64,000 nucleotides of DNA from the NCBI GenBank assembly GCA_949292905.1, contig CASFAV010000013.1:1-64000 (forward strand). The letters run 5' to 3'. The DNA is from an uncultured Eubacteriales bacterium. GTDB lineage: Bacteria; Bacillota; Clostridia; Christensenellales; DTU072. Made by a program: the position numbers and the translations under genes. Of this stretch, positions 28,259 through 38,755 are shown piece by piece (the stretch's first letter is position 1; each line of letters opens with the position of its first letter). The notes under the pieces were generated by a model, which saw only the letters and a list, made by a program, of their open reading frames with translations, was not told where the DNA came from and did no database searches.

Positions 28259-31084
28259 CTATTGCGCCCCGAATATCTTTTTAAGATAAGCGCCCGTGAC
28301 CGAAGCGGGATTTTCGCTCACTTCCTCGGGCGTGCCCGAAGCCACAACCTCGCCGCCTCCGTCGCCGCCTTCGGGACCGAGATCGACTATATAATCCGCA
28401 ACCTTGATGACGTCGAGATTATGCTCGATGACTATTATCGTGTTGCCGCCGTCCGCGAGCCTGTCGAGTATCTTGATGAGTTTCTGCACGTCGTACATGT
28501 GCAGTCCCGTCGTCGGTTCGTCGAGAATGTACAGCGTCTTGCCGGTATTGCGCTTGCTGAGCTCGGTAGCGAGCTTCACGCGCTGCGCTTCACCTCCCGA
28601 AAGCGTCGTCGAGGGCTGCCCCAGCCTGATATATCCCAGTCCGACGTCCTGCAGACACTTGATCTTGTTGTAAATGCGCGGGACGTTGCGGAAAAATTCG
28701 CACGCGGCATCCACCGTCATGTCGAGCACGTCGAAAATTGACTTGCCTTTGAACTTGACTTCGAGCGTTTCCTTGTTGTAACGCTTACCGCCGCACACCT
28801 CGCAGGGGACGTATACGTCGGGAAGGAAGTGCATCTCTATTTTGAGGATACCGTCGCCCTTACAGTTCTCGCACCTGCCGCCGGGAACGTTGAAACTGAA
28901 TCTGCCTCCGGTATATCCTCTCGCTTTCGCGTCCGCCGTCATCGCGAAAAGTTCGCGTATCGGGGTGAACACCTCGGTATAAGTGGCGGGATTGCTCCTC
29001 GGAGTGCGCCCTATCGGACTCTGATCTATACATATCACGTTATCGAAGTTCTCGGCGCCCTCTACGGAATCGAATTTACCTTCGGTGCGGAAGGCGTGAT
29101 TGACGACGTTGACGAGATGCGGGTAGAGTATGCCGTTGACGAGCGAGGATTTGCCGCTTCCGGACACGCCGGTCACCGCGGTCATCACCCCTACGGGAAA
29201 TTCCACCGTCACGTTCTTCAGGTTGTTCTGCTTTGCGCCGCGCACGACGAGCTTCTTGCCGTTTCCTTTGCGCCTTTCTTTCGGCACGGGTATCGAGCGT
29301 CTTCCTGCGAGATAATCGCCCGTAATGGAATCTTTACAAGCGATAATGTCGTCAACGGTACCCTCGGCTACCAAATATCCACCCTTTTCTCCTGCATACG
29401 GTCCGATATCGATTATGTGATCGGCGGAGCGTATTGTCTCCTCGTCGTGCTCTACCACGATGAGCGTATTGCCGAGATCGCGTAGCTTCTGCAACGCTTC
29501 TATCAATCTTCCGTTATCTCTCTGGTGCAGTCCTATCGAAGGCTCGTCGAGAATGTACAGCACTCCCATGAGCCCGCTGCCTATCTGGGTGGCGAGCCTT
29601 ATACGCTGGCTCTCGCCGCCCGACAGCGTAGCCGCCGAACGCGCGAGCGTGAGGTATCCGAGTCCCACCGTGTTGAGAAAGTTCAGTCTTGCGAGCACTT
29701 CTTTAAGTATCGGCGCGCACACTATCTTGTCGCGCTCGTTGAGCTCGACTTTGTCGAAAAACTCTATAAGCTCCTTTACCGGAAGCTCGCACACCTCGGC
29801 TATATTCTTGCCCGCAAAGGTAACGGCGAGCACTTCCTTTTTGAGACGCTTGCCTCCGCATGCCTCGCACGGAAGGAATGTCATATACCTTTCGAGGTCG
29901 TTCTTCACCCCTTCCGACTGCGTTTCCTTGTATCTCCTTGCGAGGTTGTTTATTATGCCTTCGAAGGGGGAGCTGTACGTCGCGCTGAAGCGCTTGGACT
30001 GCCACTCCATATCGACGGTCTCGCCCTTCGTGCCGTAAAGTATGATGTTCTTCGCTTCGGGCGAAAGGTCTTTGAACGGCACGTCGAGGCTGAAGCCGTA
30101 TTTGCGCGCGACCGCCGTGAGTTCGCGCTCGTACATCTTGCCCATATCCATTATCGACCAGCCGCTGACGCGGATCGCGCCCTCGTGTATCGAAAGATTC
30201 TCGTCCCTTATGACTTTGTTCACGTCCACTTCGTGGCGCATCCCTATTCCGAGACAGGACTCGCAGGCGCCGTAAGGGCTGTTGAACGAGAACATTCTCG
30301 GCGTAAGCTCCGGTATAGATATTTCGCAGTCCGGACAGGCGTATTTGGTGGAATACAGCGTTTCCGTGCCGTCCGTTTCGACGGACACAAGCCCGTCGGC
30401 GAGTTTCAGCGCCGTTTCCACGGAATCGGTGAGTCTTCTGTTCATATCCGCGTGTATGACGAGCCTGTCTATCACCACGGAGATCGTATGCTTGATATTC
30501 TTTTCGAGATCTATGTCTTCGTCGAGCGTGCGCATTTTGCCGTCCACTTTCACGCGGACGTAACCCTGTTTGCGGTATTGCTCGAAAAGTTTATTGAATT
30601 CGCCTTTACGGCCTCTTACCACGGGCGCGGATATTATGACTTTAGTCCCTTCGGGATTCTGCATAATGCGTTCGTTGATCTGATCCACGCTTACGGAAGT
30701 AATTTCCCTGCCGCATTTGGGACAGTGCGGAACGCCCGCATGCGCGAATAAAAGCCTCAGATAATCGTATATCTCCGTGACGGTGCCCACCGTGGAACGC
30801 GGGTTCTTGCTCGTCGTTTTCTGATCTATCGATATTGCGGGGCTCAAGCCGTCTATGCTCTCGACGTCGGGCTTCTCCATCTGCCCCAAAAACATTCTCG
30901 CGTAACTCGAAAGGCTCTCGATATACCTTCTCTGTCCTTCCGCGAATATCGTATCGAACGCAAGCGACGACTTTCCGCTTCCGCTTAAACCGGTAAATAC
31001 CACGAGCTTATCCCGCGGTATCGTTACGTTTATATTCTTGAGATTGTTTTCTTTCGCGCCCGTCACGCGTATGTCGCTACGCAT
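28259..31084 (-). CDS. uvrA: Excinuclease ABC subunit A
   Basis: Damage-recognition ATPase of nucleotide excision repair; it loads UvrB on damaged DNA. The 941 residues hold two ABC ATPase modules. The first Walker A is GLSGSGKSS at 32-40 and the second is GVSGSGKSS near residue 640. ABC signatures are [13 protein letters not shown] and [13 protein letters not shown]. Zinc-binding Cys pairs include CPKCG, CPDC with [12 protein letters not shown], and CENCKGDG with CEVCGGKRY. The ATG overlaps the uvrB stop by one base, so uvrB and uvrA are coupled. All motifs look intact. Confidence 0.98.
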   Translation of the reverse strand: MRSDIRVTGAKENNLKNINVTIPRDKLVVFTGLSGSGKSSLAFDTIFAEGQRRYIESLSSYARMFLGQMEKPDVESIDGLSPAISIDQKTTSKNPRSTVGTVTEIYDYLRLLFAHAGVPHCPKCGREITSVSVDQINERIMQNPEGTKVIISAPVVRGRKGEFNKLFEQYRKQGYVRVKVDGKMRTLDEDIDLEKNIKHTISVVIDRLVIHADMNRRLTDSVETALKLADGLVSVETDGTETLYSTKYACPDCEISIPELTPRMFSFNSPYGACESCLGIGMRHEVDVNKVIRDENLSIHEGAIRVSGWSIMDMGKMYERELTAVARKYGFSLDVPFKDLSPEAKNIILYGTKGETVDMEWQSKRFSATYSSPFEGIINNLARRYKETQSEGVKNDLERYMTFLPCEACGGKRLKKEVLAVTFAGKNIAEVCELPVKELIEFFDKVELNERDKIVCAPILKEVLARLNFLNTVGLGYLTLARSAATLSGGESQRIRLATQIGSGLMGVLYILDEPSIGLHQRDNGRLIEALQKLRDLGNTLIVVEHDEETIRSADHIIDIGPYAGEKGGYLVAEGTVDDIIACKDSITGDYLAGRRSIPVPKERRKGNGKKLVVRGAKQNNLKNVTVEFPVGVMTAVTGVSGSGKSSLVNGILYPHLVNVVNHAFRTEGKFDSVEGAENFDNVICIDQSPIGRTPRSNPATYTEVFTPIRELFAMTADAKARGYTGGRFSFNVPGGRCENCKGDGILKIEMHFLPDVYVPCEVCGGKRYNKETLEVKFKGKSIFDVLDMTVDAACEFFRNVPRIYNKIKCLQDVGLGYIRLGQPSTTLSGGEAQRVKLATELSKRNTGKTLYILDEPTTGLHMYDVQKLIKILDRLADGGNTIIVIEHNLDVIKVADYIVDLGPEGGDGGGEVVASGTPEEVSENPASVTGAYLKKIFGAQ

Positions 31085-33063
31085 TATTTATCTCCTCTCA
31101 ACTTTTTGAGTTCGGCTATCCTGTCGCGCAGAACGATCGCCCCTTCGAAGTCGTATCCCGCGGCGGCGGTAGCCATTAAGCCGCGTAAATGTTCGATCTC
31201 GGCGTTGATCTCGCGTTTCGTCATCTTCTTGACGTTCTTGTCAAATTCCGCTTTTTTCGTTATCGCTATCGTATTCACGATGGGTTTGACGATGGTGCGC
31301 GGCGTTATGTTGTGCGCCTTGTTGAACGCTATTTGCTTGTCGCGCCGCCTGTCCGTCTCCGCTATCGCCTCGCGCATGCTCCCCGTCATCACGTCGGCGT
31401 ACATTATCACGCGCGCGTCTTTATTACGCGCCGCGCGACCAACGGTCTGAATGAGCGAGGAACGCGATCTTAAGAAGCCTTCCTTGTCCGCGTCGAGTAT
31501 CGCCACGAGCAATACTTCCGGTATATCCAGTCCTTCGCGCAGAAGATTTATGCCCACTATGACGTCGATATCCCCTCGGCGAAGTCTGTTGATAATGTCT
31601 ATACGGTCGAGCGTGTCTATATCCGAGTGCATGTATTCCACTTTGATATGGTGCTCTTTGAGATATTCGGTGAGGCTTTCCGCCATTTTTTTCGTGAGCG
31701 TGGTGACCAGCACTCTGCCGCCCGCTTCCACGGCGGTATTTATTTCGCCGATGAGGTCGTCTATCTGTCCGGCGGTGGGTTTCACGGTTATCGGCGGCTC
31801 CAGAAGCCCCGTCGGTCTCAACAGCTGCTCTACCACTTCGCCGCCCGCTTCGCGGAGCTCGTACTCCTGGGGAGTAGCGGAAACGCATATAAGCTGCTTC
31901 ACGCGCGCATTGAACTCGTCGAAATTGAGCGGACGGTTGTCGAACGCCGCGGGAAGTCGGAAGCCGTATTCCACAAGGTTAGTTTTCCGCATACGGTCGC
32001 CGTTATACATACCTCTCAACTGCGGAAGCGTTATGTGGCTCTCGTCCACGAACACTATGAAATCCTCGTTGAAATAATCGATGAGCGTATACGGCGGTTC
32101 GCCCGGTTTCCTCCCGTCGAAATACCTTGAATAATTCTCTATCCCGCTGCAATAGCCCATCTCGCGTATCATCTCGATGTCGTAATTGACGCGCTCGCGT
32201 ATCCTTTGAGCTTCGATGAGTTTATTCTCGGCGGTGAATTCCGCCTCGCGCGCTTCCATATCGAAATGTATTTCCTCGAGGGTGCCTTCGAGCTTGTCGG
32301 AGCCGACGACGTAGTGCGTGGCGGGATAGATCGCGACGTGCTGAACGTAATTTATCGCCTTACCGGTCACGGTATCGAATTCGGCTATGCTTTCCACCTC
32401 GTCGCCGAAAAAGGACACTCTTATAGCCACCGTGGACGAGCTCGCGGGGAATATCTCCAGGCTGTCGCCGCGCGCGCGGAAAGTACCGCGCACGAAGTCT
32501 ATATCGCTTCTTTTGTACTGTATCTCGACGAGCTTGTCGATGATATCGTCGCGTTCGCGGGTATCGCCTTCGCGTATCGACACGACGTGCTTGAAATACT
32601 CTCCCGGCGCGCCGAGCCCGTAGATACAGGAAACGGAAGCCACGACTATCACGTCCGAACGCTCGCAAAGCGAGGAAGTCGCCGAATGGCGCAATTTATC
32701 TATCTCGTCGTTGACTTCGATCTCCTTCTCGATATAGGTGTCGGATCTGGGGATATACGCTTCGGGCTGATAATAATCGTAATAGCTGACGAAATATTCG
32801 ACGCGGTTATGCGGAAAAAGCTCTCTGAACTCGTTACAAAGCTGTGCGGCGAGGGTTTTGTTATGCGCGATGACGAGCGCGGGCTTACCGCACCGCGCTA
32901 TCACGTTAGCCATCGTGAAGGTCTTGCCCGAACCGGTCACGCCGAGCAATACCTGCGTGCGTTTCCCTTCCTCGATACCTGCAACGAGCGCGTCGATCGC
33001 CTCCTGCTGATCGCCGCTCGGGGAATACGGCGCAGTCAATTCATAAGGTATTTTTTCTTTCAT
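31084..33063 (-). CDS. uvrB: Excinuclease ABC subunit B
   Basis: DNA helicase-like core of nucleotide excision repair that verifies damage and recruits UvrC. The 659 residues show Walker A GVTGSGKT at 41-48, the beta-hairpin region [21 protein letters not shown], the DEXH-like [11 protein letters not shown], and motif [15 protein letters not shown]-terminal UVR motif ([37 protein letters not shown]) contacts UvrC. Both ends overlap neighbouring genes by one base, which links it to two small upstream genes. Confidence 0.98.
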   Translation of the reverse strand: MKEKIPYELTAPYSPSGDQQEAIDALVAGIEEGKRTQVLLGVTGSGKTFTMANVIARCGKPALVIAHNKTLAAQLCNEFRELFPHNRVEYFVSYYDYYQPEAYIPRSDTYIEKEIEVNDEIDKLRHSATSSLCERSDVIVVASVSCIYGLGAPGEYFKHVVSIREGDTRERDDIIDKLVEIQYKRSDIDFVRGTFRARGDSLEIFPASSSTVAIRVSFFGDEVESIAEFDTVTGKAINYVQHVAIYPATHYVVGSDKLEGTLEEIHFDMEAREAEFTAENKLIEAQRIRERVNYDIEMIREMGYCSGIENYSRYFDGRKPGEPPYTLIDYFNEDFIVFVDESHITLPQLRGMYNGDRMRKTNLVEYGFRLPAAFDNRPLNFDEFNARVKQLICVSATPQEYELREAGGEVVEQLLRPTGLLEPPITVKPTAGQIDDLIGEINTAVEAGGRVLVTTLTKKMAESLTEYLKEHHIKVEYMHSDIDTLDRIDIINRLRRGDIDVIVGINLLREGLDIPEVLLVAILDADKEGFLRSRSSLIQTVGRAARNKDARVIMYADVMTGSMREAIAETDRRRDKQIAFNKAHNITPRTIVKPIVNTIAITKKAEFDKNVKKMTKREINAEIEHLRGLMATAAAGYDFEGAIVLRDRIAELKKLRGDK

Positions 33064-33425
33064 TACGCTATTATCGCGGAAATTATTACTTTTATCAAAT
33101 ATCCGAGCAACGCGAAAGCTATCGTCAGAGCCACGCGTTGGATTATCTTACGCTTTGCCGTGCGCTTGTCGCGCTCGTAGGAAAGTCCCTTTTCTTTAAG
33201 CACTATACAGTAGACCGTTTCGTCCTTGCGAAGCGCCTTGTCGTAGGCGAAATATCCGTCCACTTTGAGAGCTTCGAGGGTCTTGTCGATGTCGTCCTCG
33301 CGGAAATCCGCTTTGTAAGGTATGAGCGAAAGTATCTCGAGCGGCGTGATAAGGCACTGCCCCGACGCCGAAGCCGAGGAATATATCGCGTTCATCAGAA
33401 GTCTTTCCTTTTTATTGAAAATCAT
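33063..33425 (-). CDS. Small winged-helix-like protein with C-terminal membrane helix (second of a pair)
   Basis: Not recognised. From the ATG at 33425 the protein has 120 residues: a soluble helical domain (about 1-80) that looks like a winged helix ([37 protein letters not shown], then a beta hairpin with [13 protein letters not shown]), a basic linker ([14 protein letters not shown]) and a C-terminal membrane helix (about 98-118). It has the same plan as the gene before it, so the two may be paralogues. The start overlaps that gene by 4 bases and its stop overlaps uvrB by one base, so all are co-translated with uvrB-uvrA. The longer reading frame upstream has no ribosome-binding site. Confidence 0.72.
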   Translation of the reverse strand: MIFNKKERLLMNAIYSSASASGQCLITPLEILSLIPYKADFREDDIDKTLEALKVDGYFAYDKALRKDETVYCIVLKEKGLSYERDKRTAKRKIIQRVALTIAFALLGYLIKVIISAIIA

Positions 33426-33817
33426 AACGCGATCGCCCTCACAATGAAATATATCGCCACGGCAAGCGCAACCGCGACGCAACCGCCCGCGAATCCGCAC
33501 ATCAGACTCAGCGTAACTATACCTTTGATACTGCGGGACTTGTCCTCTATGGCTGCCGATAAGCCGCGTTTCTGTTCTTTCTCGACGATGAGAATACCTT
33601 TTTCGAGAGGTTCCACGCAGACGTTTCTGCCGTCGGAATACTTGAGGCGGATAAGGTTATTGAGCGCAAGCTCTTTGACTACGGGTATCACGCTCACGCC
33701 TTCGGCGCCGTCATCGGGCAAGGCGGCGGTAAGCTCTTCCGCACCGAATACCGTCGCCTGACCTTCTCGGGCGTTAGCGACTATGTATTCGAGTACGGCA
33801 AGAGAGTTTTTTCCCAT
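33422..33817 (-). CDS. Small winged-helix-like protein with C-terminal membrane helix (first of a pair)
   Basis: Not recognised. The 131 residues contain a soluble domain (about 1-78) with helices and a wing-like hairpin (ALNNLIRLKYSDGRNVCVEPLEKGILIVEKEQKRGL), a short basic/acidic linker and a C-terminal hydrophobic helix (about 100-126), so it should be membrane-tethered with the domain in the cytoplasm. It is the first gene of the operon that includes uvrB and uvrA. There is no ribosome-binding site. The promoter predicts transcription starting at the A of the ATG. Confidence 0.75.
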   Translation of the reverse strand: MGKNSLAVLEYIVANAREGQATVFGAEELTAALPDDGAEGVSVIPVVKELALNNLIRLKYSDGRNVCVEPLEKGILIVEKEQKRGLSAAIEDKSRSIKGIVTLSLMCGFAGGCVAVALAVAIYFIVRAIAL

Positions 33818-33823
33818 AAATCG

Positions 33824-33852
33824 ATTATATCATCATATAATTGAACCGTCAA
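33824..33852 (-). promoter_or_regulatory. Leaderless promoter of the winged-helix/uvrBA operon
   Basis: TTGACG (33847-33852), 17-base spacer, TATAAT (33824-33829). The +1, 7 bases past the -10, is 33817, the A of the start codon. No LexA-type dyad was seen at the promoter. Confidence 0.82.
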
Positions 33853-33867
33853 CCGCCGCCCACGCCC

Positions 33868-35517
33868 TTACGAACGGCGTATGTCTTTACGCTTGATCTT
33901 CCCGGATATGGTCTTGGGAAGCTCGGTAACGTATTCCACTATACGCGGATATTTATAAGGCGCCGTAGCGTGCTTGACGTGATTCTGAATGTCCTTGGTA
34001 AGCTCCGGAGAAGGCGTGTAGCCTTTGTTGAGGATAATGGTAGCTTTGACCACCTGACCGCGAATGGGATCGGGCGCTCCCGTTATCGCACATTCGAGCA
34101 CGGCTGGGTGTTCCATAAGCGCGGATTCCACTTCGAAAGGTCCTATGCGGTAGCCGCTGGACTTGATGATATCGTCCTTCCTGCCCACGAACCAATAAGT
34201 TCCCTCTTTGTCGAAAACGGCAAGATCTCCCGTGTGGTAATATCCCGTTCCGAGGGCGTTTTCCGTGCGTTCGGGATCCTTGTAGTATCCGACAAGTAAC
34301 CCTATCTGGTCTTTTTTGAGACGTATTACCACTTCGCCTTCGGTGTCGGGGGTAGTGACTATTTCGTCGTTGTCGTCCACGAGTATGAGGTCGTAGATGG
34401 GATCGGGTTTACCGCAGGAGCCGGGGATACCCTTGGAATATCTGAAGTTGGCGAGTATGACCGCCGATTCGGTCTGACCGAAACCTTCGCGTATCTCAAG
34501 CCCCGTATGCTCCTTGAACATACGGAAAACTTCGGCGTTCAACGCTTCGCCCGCCGTCGTACAGCTCACGAGAGAGCTGAAGTCGTAAGCGTCGAGATTT
34601 TCTCTTATGAGGAAACGGTATATCGTGGGCGGCGCGCAGAAAGTGGTTATCTTGTATTTTGCAAGCAGCGGTAGGATATCCGTGGGCGTGAACCTGCCGT
34701 AATAATCGTAACAGAATACGGCGCTTCCCGCTATCCATTGTCCGTAGATCTTGCCCCAGCTGAATTTAGCCCAGCCCGATTCCGCCATCGTGAAGTGTAT
34801 CCCGTCGTCCACTACCGCCTGCCAGTAATAAGCGGTCATTATGTGTCCCAGAGGATATTTGAAGTCGTGCATGACCATTTTGGGCTGACCGGTGGTGCCG
34901 GAAGTAAAATATACCATCATCGTATCGTGAAGCGCGGGACGTTCCTCGTCGGTAAGCTCGAGCACGTCGGAATACTTCATCATCTCGGTATCCATATCGA
35001 GATAACCTTCGCGTTCGCCTATCGTGAATTTATACTTGAGCGTGGCGCACTTGGGCTCCGCCTCGTTGATATAATCGATGACTTCGTCCTCGTTTATCGC
35101 AAACAACGCTTTGACGTCGGCATTATTGCAACGGTAAGCTATGTCCTTGACCGTCAGAAGGTAAGTCGCGGGTATGAGCACGACGCCGAGCTTACAGCAA
35201 GCGACGTTGACGAGGTAATACTCGTAACGGCGGTTGAGCATAGTCATGACGAAATCGCCTTTTTTGAGTCCTTTTGCGCGAAGCATGTTCGCGACCCTGT
35301 TGGAAAGAGCGGAAAGCTCGCCGAAAGTGATTATGCGTTCTTCGCCGTGATTGTTACACCAGACTATGGCTTTCTTGTCGGGGCAAAGGCGTGCGTATTC
35401 GTCCACGACGTCGTAAGCGAAATTGAATTTTTCGACGGGTTTGTATCTGAGATTAGCGTGGTAATCTTCGTAATCCTTGAATTCCGTTCTTTCGAGATAG
35501 CGACTGACCAGATTCAT
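33868..35517 (-). CDS. AMP-forming acyl-CoA synthetase, medium-chain/acetyl type
   Basis: Activates a carboxylic acid with ATP and CoA to acyl-CoA, AMP and PPi. The 549 residues carry the adenylation P-loop (YFTSGTTGQPKMV), the A5-type segment (GFGQTESAVILANF), the hinge (GYYHTGDLAVFDKEGTYWFVGRKDDIIKSSGYRIGPFEVES) and the catalytic Lys near the C-terminus (PKTISGKIKRKDIR). It resembles medium-chain acyl-CoA synthetases more than acetyl-CoA synthetase in length, but the acid used cannot be told. AAAGGAG precedes the ATG. It diverges from the ECF sigma gene. Confidence 0.9.
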   Translation of the reverse strand: MNLVSRYLERTEFKDYEDYHANLRYKPVEKFNFAYDVVDEYARLCPDKKAIVWCNNHGEERIITFGELSALSNRVANMLRAKGLKKGDFVMTMLNRRYEYYLVNVACCKLGVVLIPATYLLTVKDIAYRCNNADVKALFAINEDEVIDYINEAEPKCATLKYKFTIGEREGYLDMDTEMMKYSDVLELTDEERPALHDTMMVYFTSGTTGQPKMVMHDFKYPLGHIMTAYYWQAVVDDGIHFTMAESGWAKFSWGKIYGQWIAGSAVFCYDYYGRFTPTDILPLLAKYKITTFCAPPTIYRFLIRENLDAYDFSSLVSCTTAGEALNAEVFRMFKEHTGLEIREGFGQTESAVILANFRYSKGIPGSCGKPDPIYDLILVDDNDEIVTTPDTEGEVVIRLKKDQIGLLVGYYKDPERTENALGTGYYHTGDLAVFDKEGTYWFVGRKDDIIKSSGYRIGPFEVESALMEHPAVLECAITGAPDPIRGQVVKATIILNKGYTPSPELTKDIQNHVKHATAPYKYPRIVEYVTELPKTISGKIKRKDIRRS

Positions 35518-35543
35518 ACCGAACTTCTCCTTTAGTTCAAGAT

Positions 35544-35572
35544 ATTATAGCACAAGGCGGCGCTACGGTAAA
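35544..35572 (-). promoter_or_regulatory. Acyl-CoA synthetase promoter
   Basis: TTTACC (35567-35572), 17-base spacer, TATAAT (35544-35549) with an extended -10 TG. Predicted +1 near 35537. The 20-base leader contains the AAAGGAG ribosome-binding site, in contrast to the divergent sigma-factor promoter. Confidence 0.72.
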
Positions 35573-35587
35573 GTAAATTAACGCCCC

Positions 35588-35616
35588 TTGACAAAAGTAA
35601 CGTGCTTTAGTAAACT
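35588..35616 (+). promoter_or_regulatory. Leaderless promoter of the ECF sigma gene
   Basis: TTGACA (35588-35593), 17-base spacer, TAAACT (35611-35616). The predicted +1 is 35623, the A of the start codon. The perfect -35 suggests housekeeping sigma-A use rather than autoregulation by the ECF factor. Confidence 0.75.
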
Positions 35617-35622
35617 ACGGCT

Positions 35623-36153
35623 ATGGACAAACTCGTACGCAGAACGAACGCGCTTATAATGCGGATAGCCGGGGGTGACAAAAACGCCCTCGGTAAGTTG
35701 TACGAGCTTACTTCGGGATATCTTTTGAATATGGCGCGCGCCTATGTGCGCGACAGAAGCCTTGCCGAGGACGTCGTTTCCGAAACCTATCTCAAAGCGG
35801 TGCGCGGCGCGGGCAGCTTCGATCCCAAAGGCAACGGCTTGAACTGGCTTTTCAAGATAGTGAGGAACACGGCTTTCAATCTCAATTCTTACGAAAACCG
35901 CAGGCGCCACGAAGACATAGAAGCCCACCTCGACATAGCGGACGTATTCGACGCGGTGGACGACGCGCGGCTCGATATGAAAGAATTGCGCGCAGTCGTC
36001 CGCACGCTGCCGCGCGAGGAACGCGCCCTGCTGTATTACCGCTACTGGGAAGGCTACACGGTGCGTGAGCTTGCAGAGCTTACCGGCAAGCCCGTAAGCA
36101 CCACGCAGGACGCTCTCAAAAGGATACTGAAGAAATTGAAAAATAAGCTATGA
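35623..36153 (+). CDS. ECF-type RNA polymerase sigma factor
   Basis: A 176-residue sigma-70 family factor of the extracytoplasmic-function group. Region 2 spans about 25-85 (LYELTSGYLLNMARAYVRDRSLAEDVVSETYLKA, then WLFKIVRNTAFN) and region 4 about 120-172 (LPREERALLYYRYWEGYTVRELAELTGKPVSTTQDALKRILKKLKNK), a clear helix-turn-helix. There is no sigma region 3 or 1. It is followed by a single-span membrane protein that may hold it at the membrane, then by a beta-propeller protein. Target promoters are unknown. Confidence 0.93.
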   Translation: MDKLVRRTNALIMRIAGGDKNALGKLYELTSGYLLNMARAYVRDRSLAEDVVSETYLKAVRGAGSFDPKGNGLNWLFKIVRNTAFNLNSYENRRRHEDIEAHLDIADVFDAVDDARLDMKELRAVVRTLPREERALLYYRYWEGYTVRELAELTGKPVSTTQDALKRILKKLKNKL

Positions 36154-36197
36154 GCGCCGTACAAAGTCTATTCGCGCGTTGTAGTTCATAAGGAAAT

Positions 36198-36830
36198 ATG
36201 AAAGACAAACTGTACCGCAAACTGAATAAGGATAAACCGTCTCCGAAAGTTTTGGCAGCCGCTTATGCGGAAATGGATAACCAAAACCGCGAGAACGCGC
36301 GTAAATCGAAGCGTGAGCCGCGCACCGTCTTACGGTGGGCGATAGCCTCCGCGTGCTCGCTTATCCTCATCGTTGTGGTAGCGCTCGCGATAGGCAATCC
36401 CGATTTCGGCATAGGCTGCAACTCGGCGCACAAGGATTCCGCGCAGAGTCCTTCCGACAACGGCAGTCTCAACGGAGGTATGACGGACGCTTCCGATGAC
36501 GACTCCGATACAAATGAGAGCGGAGCGGGATTCGTCGTCACCGACGAATATTTCGAGGAAATATCGGAAGAGCTCGGCGGCTCCGTGGCGGGCTTATATA
36601 GCGGTTCGGGCGACGAGCGCGTTTATGTATACGCGCTTGACGAGCCGTTCAAGATCGACGGCGAAAGCGCCGTCATACCTTCCTGCGGTATCTCTGTAAT
36701 TTACCGCGCCGCTACCGACGGCTACGAAGCCGCGTTCAAGGGTACGGACAACGTGTATTATTATATATATTCCACGATAAAGGACGAGGACACCTTCCTC
36801 CGCTTCGTCCGCTCGATAGAATTCAAATAA
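36198..36830 (+). CDS. Single-span membrane protein, possible anti-sigma factor
   Basis: Not recognised by sequence. The 210 residues have a basic cytoplasmic N-terminus (about 1-45), one membrane helix (46-66) and an extracytoplasmic part that begins with a Ser/Asp/Asn-rich linker and ends in a compact mixed domain (EEISEELGGSVAGLYSGSGDERVYVYALDEPF...). Position directly after an ECF sigma gene, and this topology, are typical of anti-sigma factors. No zinc-binding anti-sigma motif (HxxxCxxC) is present. AAGGAAAT precedes the ATG, 44 bases after the sigma stop. Confidence 0.62.
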   Translation: MKDKLYRKLNKDKPSPKVLAAAYAEMDNQNRENARKSKREPRTVLRWAIASACSLILIVVVALAIGNPDFGIGCNSAHKDSAQSPSDNGSLNGGMTDASDDDSDTNESGAGFVVTDEYFEEISEELGGSVAGLYSGSGDERVYVYALDEPFKIDGESAVIPSCGISVIYRAATDGYEAAFKGTDNVYYYIYSTIKDEDTFLRFVRSIEFK

Positions 36831-36902
36831 TTTTATTTTTTTCCGAACAAATTTTTTCCCGCGTTGTTGTTTATGCGAAAAGCATCAAGGAGAACGCTTT
36901 AT

Positions 36903-38717
36903 ATGACGGAAAGAGTCAAGAAAAGAAAAGGTCTGAAAATATTCCTTATAGTTTTGCTTACGCTCGTGCTCATCGGCGCGCTTATGCTCGTGCTTTACTA
37001 CGAGCTCCCCTACCGCCCCGTCGGGAACGACCGCGACAAGCTTACCGCGATACCCTTCTCGTCCGCAGAGGACGTCGACAGAGTATACTCGGATTTCGCG
37101 AGCTTCGGTTACTACCGCACGATAGATCCGCACGAGATATTTTATCTGTTCCAAGGCGCAACCAAAGAGGACGCTTCGATAAGCTCCGATGAGGCGCCCT
37201 CTGACGGCGCCGCCTCCGATTACTCCGGCACGAATACGCAGGTGGAAGGCATCGACGAAGCGGATATCGTCAAAACGGACGGAAAATATATCTACGCAGT
37301 GAATTCCTATAAGCTGAACATATTGAGCGCAAGTAACGGCGTTACCGAGAAACTCTCCTCGATAAGCCTCGAAGGAAGTTCCAACGAATTCTATATCTAC
37401 GGCGATACTCTCGCGATCGTCTACAATTCGAACGATATAGGCACCTCTAACGCGACCGGATACGGCATAAAGGTATATTCGATAGCCGACCGTAGCGCGC
37501 CGAGGCTTATACGCACGGTGGAACACGGCGGCGAATACGCCGAAACACGCCTTAAAGACGGAGTTATATATTATACGGTGCGCTCGCGCTTCTACGGCGA
37601 GCTCCCTTATTTGTATGACGGCGCCGCGGGCTACGACGGAGCATTCCCTTACGACAAAGCCTTCTATTTCGACGGTCTCCCCTCTTATGATATCTGCGTG
37701 ATAGGTAAAATCGATCTTCTCGACGCCGCCCGCGACGGATACCGTTGCTACGTCGGAGTGGGCGAGAATATGTATATGTCCGAAAACTACATTTATCTCA
37801 CCTCTACCGACGCGTCGAATATGTACCGCACCAACGGCTTGAGAACGTATATCGACAATAACGCCACGGCTATGACGCGCGTGGCGCGCTTCGGGCTCGA
37901 CGATCTCGCATTTGCGGGAGCCGCCGAAGTGAACGGTACCCTCAAGGACAGATACTGCATGGACGAATACGAAGGGAATTTCCGTATCGCCACCACGGCG
38001 GGAGCCGAAGGAAGCGCGGTATACGTACTGAACGCAGAGCTTAAAGTCATGGGAAAAGCGGAGAATATCGCTCCCGGCGAATCGATATATTCGGTGCGCT
38101 TCAACGGCGACACGGCGACTATAGTCACCTTCCTGCAGATAGACCCCGTCTTCAAAGTGGATCTGAGCGATCCCGCTTCGCCCAAAGTGTCCGAAGGACT
38201 CAAGAAGGACGGCGTATCCTACTATCTCCACTATATAGAAGGCACCGACTACGTTATAGGCTTGGGGCGCGACACTTCGGGCGGAATGACGACGGGACTC
38301 GAAGTGGTGCTTTTCGATATGAGCGGCGCGGAAGCAAAGGTGATAAATACCGTGATAATAGGAAGCAGTTACGGCTATTCCGAAACGCTGTACGATCCGC
38401 GCGGAATACTCTATGACAAGGAGCGCGACCTTTTCGGCTTCGCCGCGGAAGTGTACTCCTCGTCGGGAGAATATAAGCAGTCCTACTATATGTTCGGCTT
38501 CAAGGACGGCGTACTCAGACTGCGCGCCACCGTAGGACACGACGCGTCTATGGACTCGCGCTACGAGATAATAGACGGCGACGGTTACTATACCGACAAT
38601 TACGCCGTGAAGCGCGCGGTACAGATAGGCGACTACGTTTACGCGGTAAGCAACCGCCTCGTCACCGCCCACAGCATAGCGGATAACTTCGCGCTCGTCG
38701 GCGTGACGGAACTCTGA
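36903..38717 (+). CDS. Membrane-anchored beta-propeller domain protein
   Basis: A 604-residue protein with an N-terminal anchor helix (about 11-33) and an extracytoplasmic domain of the family of secreted beta-propeller domain proteins. The family hallmark is SGTNTQVEGIDEADIVKTDGKYIYAV. Later segments such as ARFGLDDLAFAGAAEVNGTLKDRYCMDEYEGNFRIATT also fit. The function is unknown. The ATG at 36903 is chosen because AAGGAG lies upstream; an earlier in-frame ATG adds only 13 residues and has no such site. It follows the sigma and membrane protein genes with no terminator between, so it is probably in the same operon. Confidence 0.85.
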   Translation: MTERVKKRKGLKIFLIVLLTLVLIGALMLVLYYELPYRPVGNDRDKLTAIPFSSAEDVDRVYSDFASFGYYRTIDPHEIFYLFQGATKEDASISSDEAPSDGAASDYSGTNTQVEGIDEADIVKTDGKYIYAVNSYKLNILSASNGVTEKLSSISLEGSSNEFYIYGDTLAIVYNSNDIGTSNATGYGIKVYSIADRSAPRLIRTVEHGGEYAETRLKDGVIYYTVRSRFYGELPYLYDGAAGYDGAFPYDKAFYFDGLPSYDICVIGKIDLLDAARDGYRCYVGVGENMYMSENYIYLTSTDASNMYRTNGLRTYIDNNATAMTRVARFGLDDLAFAGAAEVNGTLKDRYCMDEYEGNFRIATTAGAEGSAVYVLNAELKVMGKAENIAPGESIYSVRFNGDTATIVTFLQIDPVFKVDLSDPASPKVSEGLKKDGVSYYLHYIEGTDYVIGLGRDTSGGMTTGLEVVLFDMSGAEAKVINTVIIGSSYGYSETLYDPRGILYDKERDLFGFAAEVYSSSGEYKQSYYMFGFKDGVLRLRATVGHDASMDSRYEIIDGDGYYTDNYAVKRAVQIGDYVYAVSNRLVTAHSIADNFALVGVTEL

Positions 38718-38755
38718 AATTATCTATATCCTTAATAGTGCCCTGCGGCACGGAG

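Noticed and set aside
33878-33893. CGAAC-containing sequence near the acyl-CoA synthetase end considered as a LexA box for uvrBA
   Set aside because: Only the left half fits the Firmicute LexA consensus, and it lies inside coding sequence upstream of the promoter.
36885-38672. 595-codon minus-strand frame opposite the beta-propeller gene
   Set aside because: Antisense to a gene with family motifs and its own terminator. The translated sequence has no recognisable domain.
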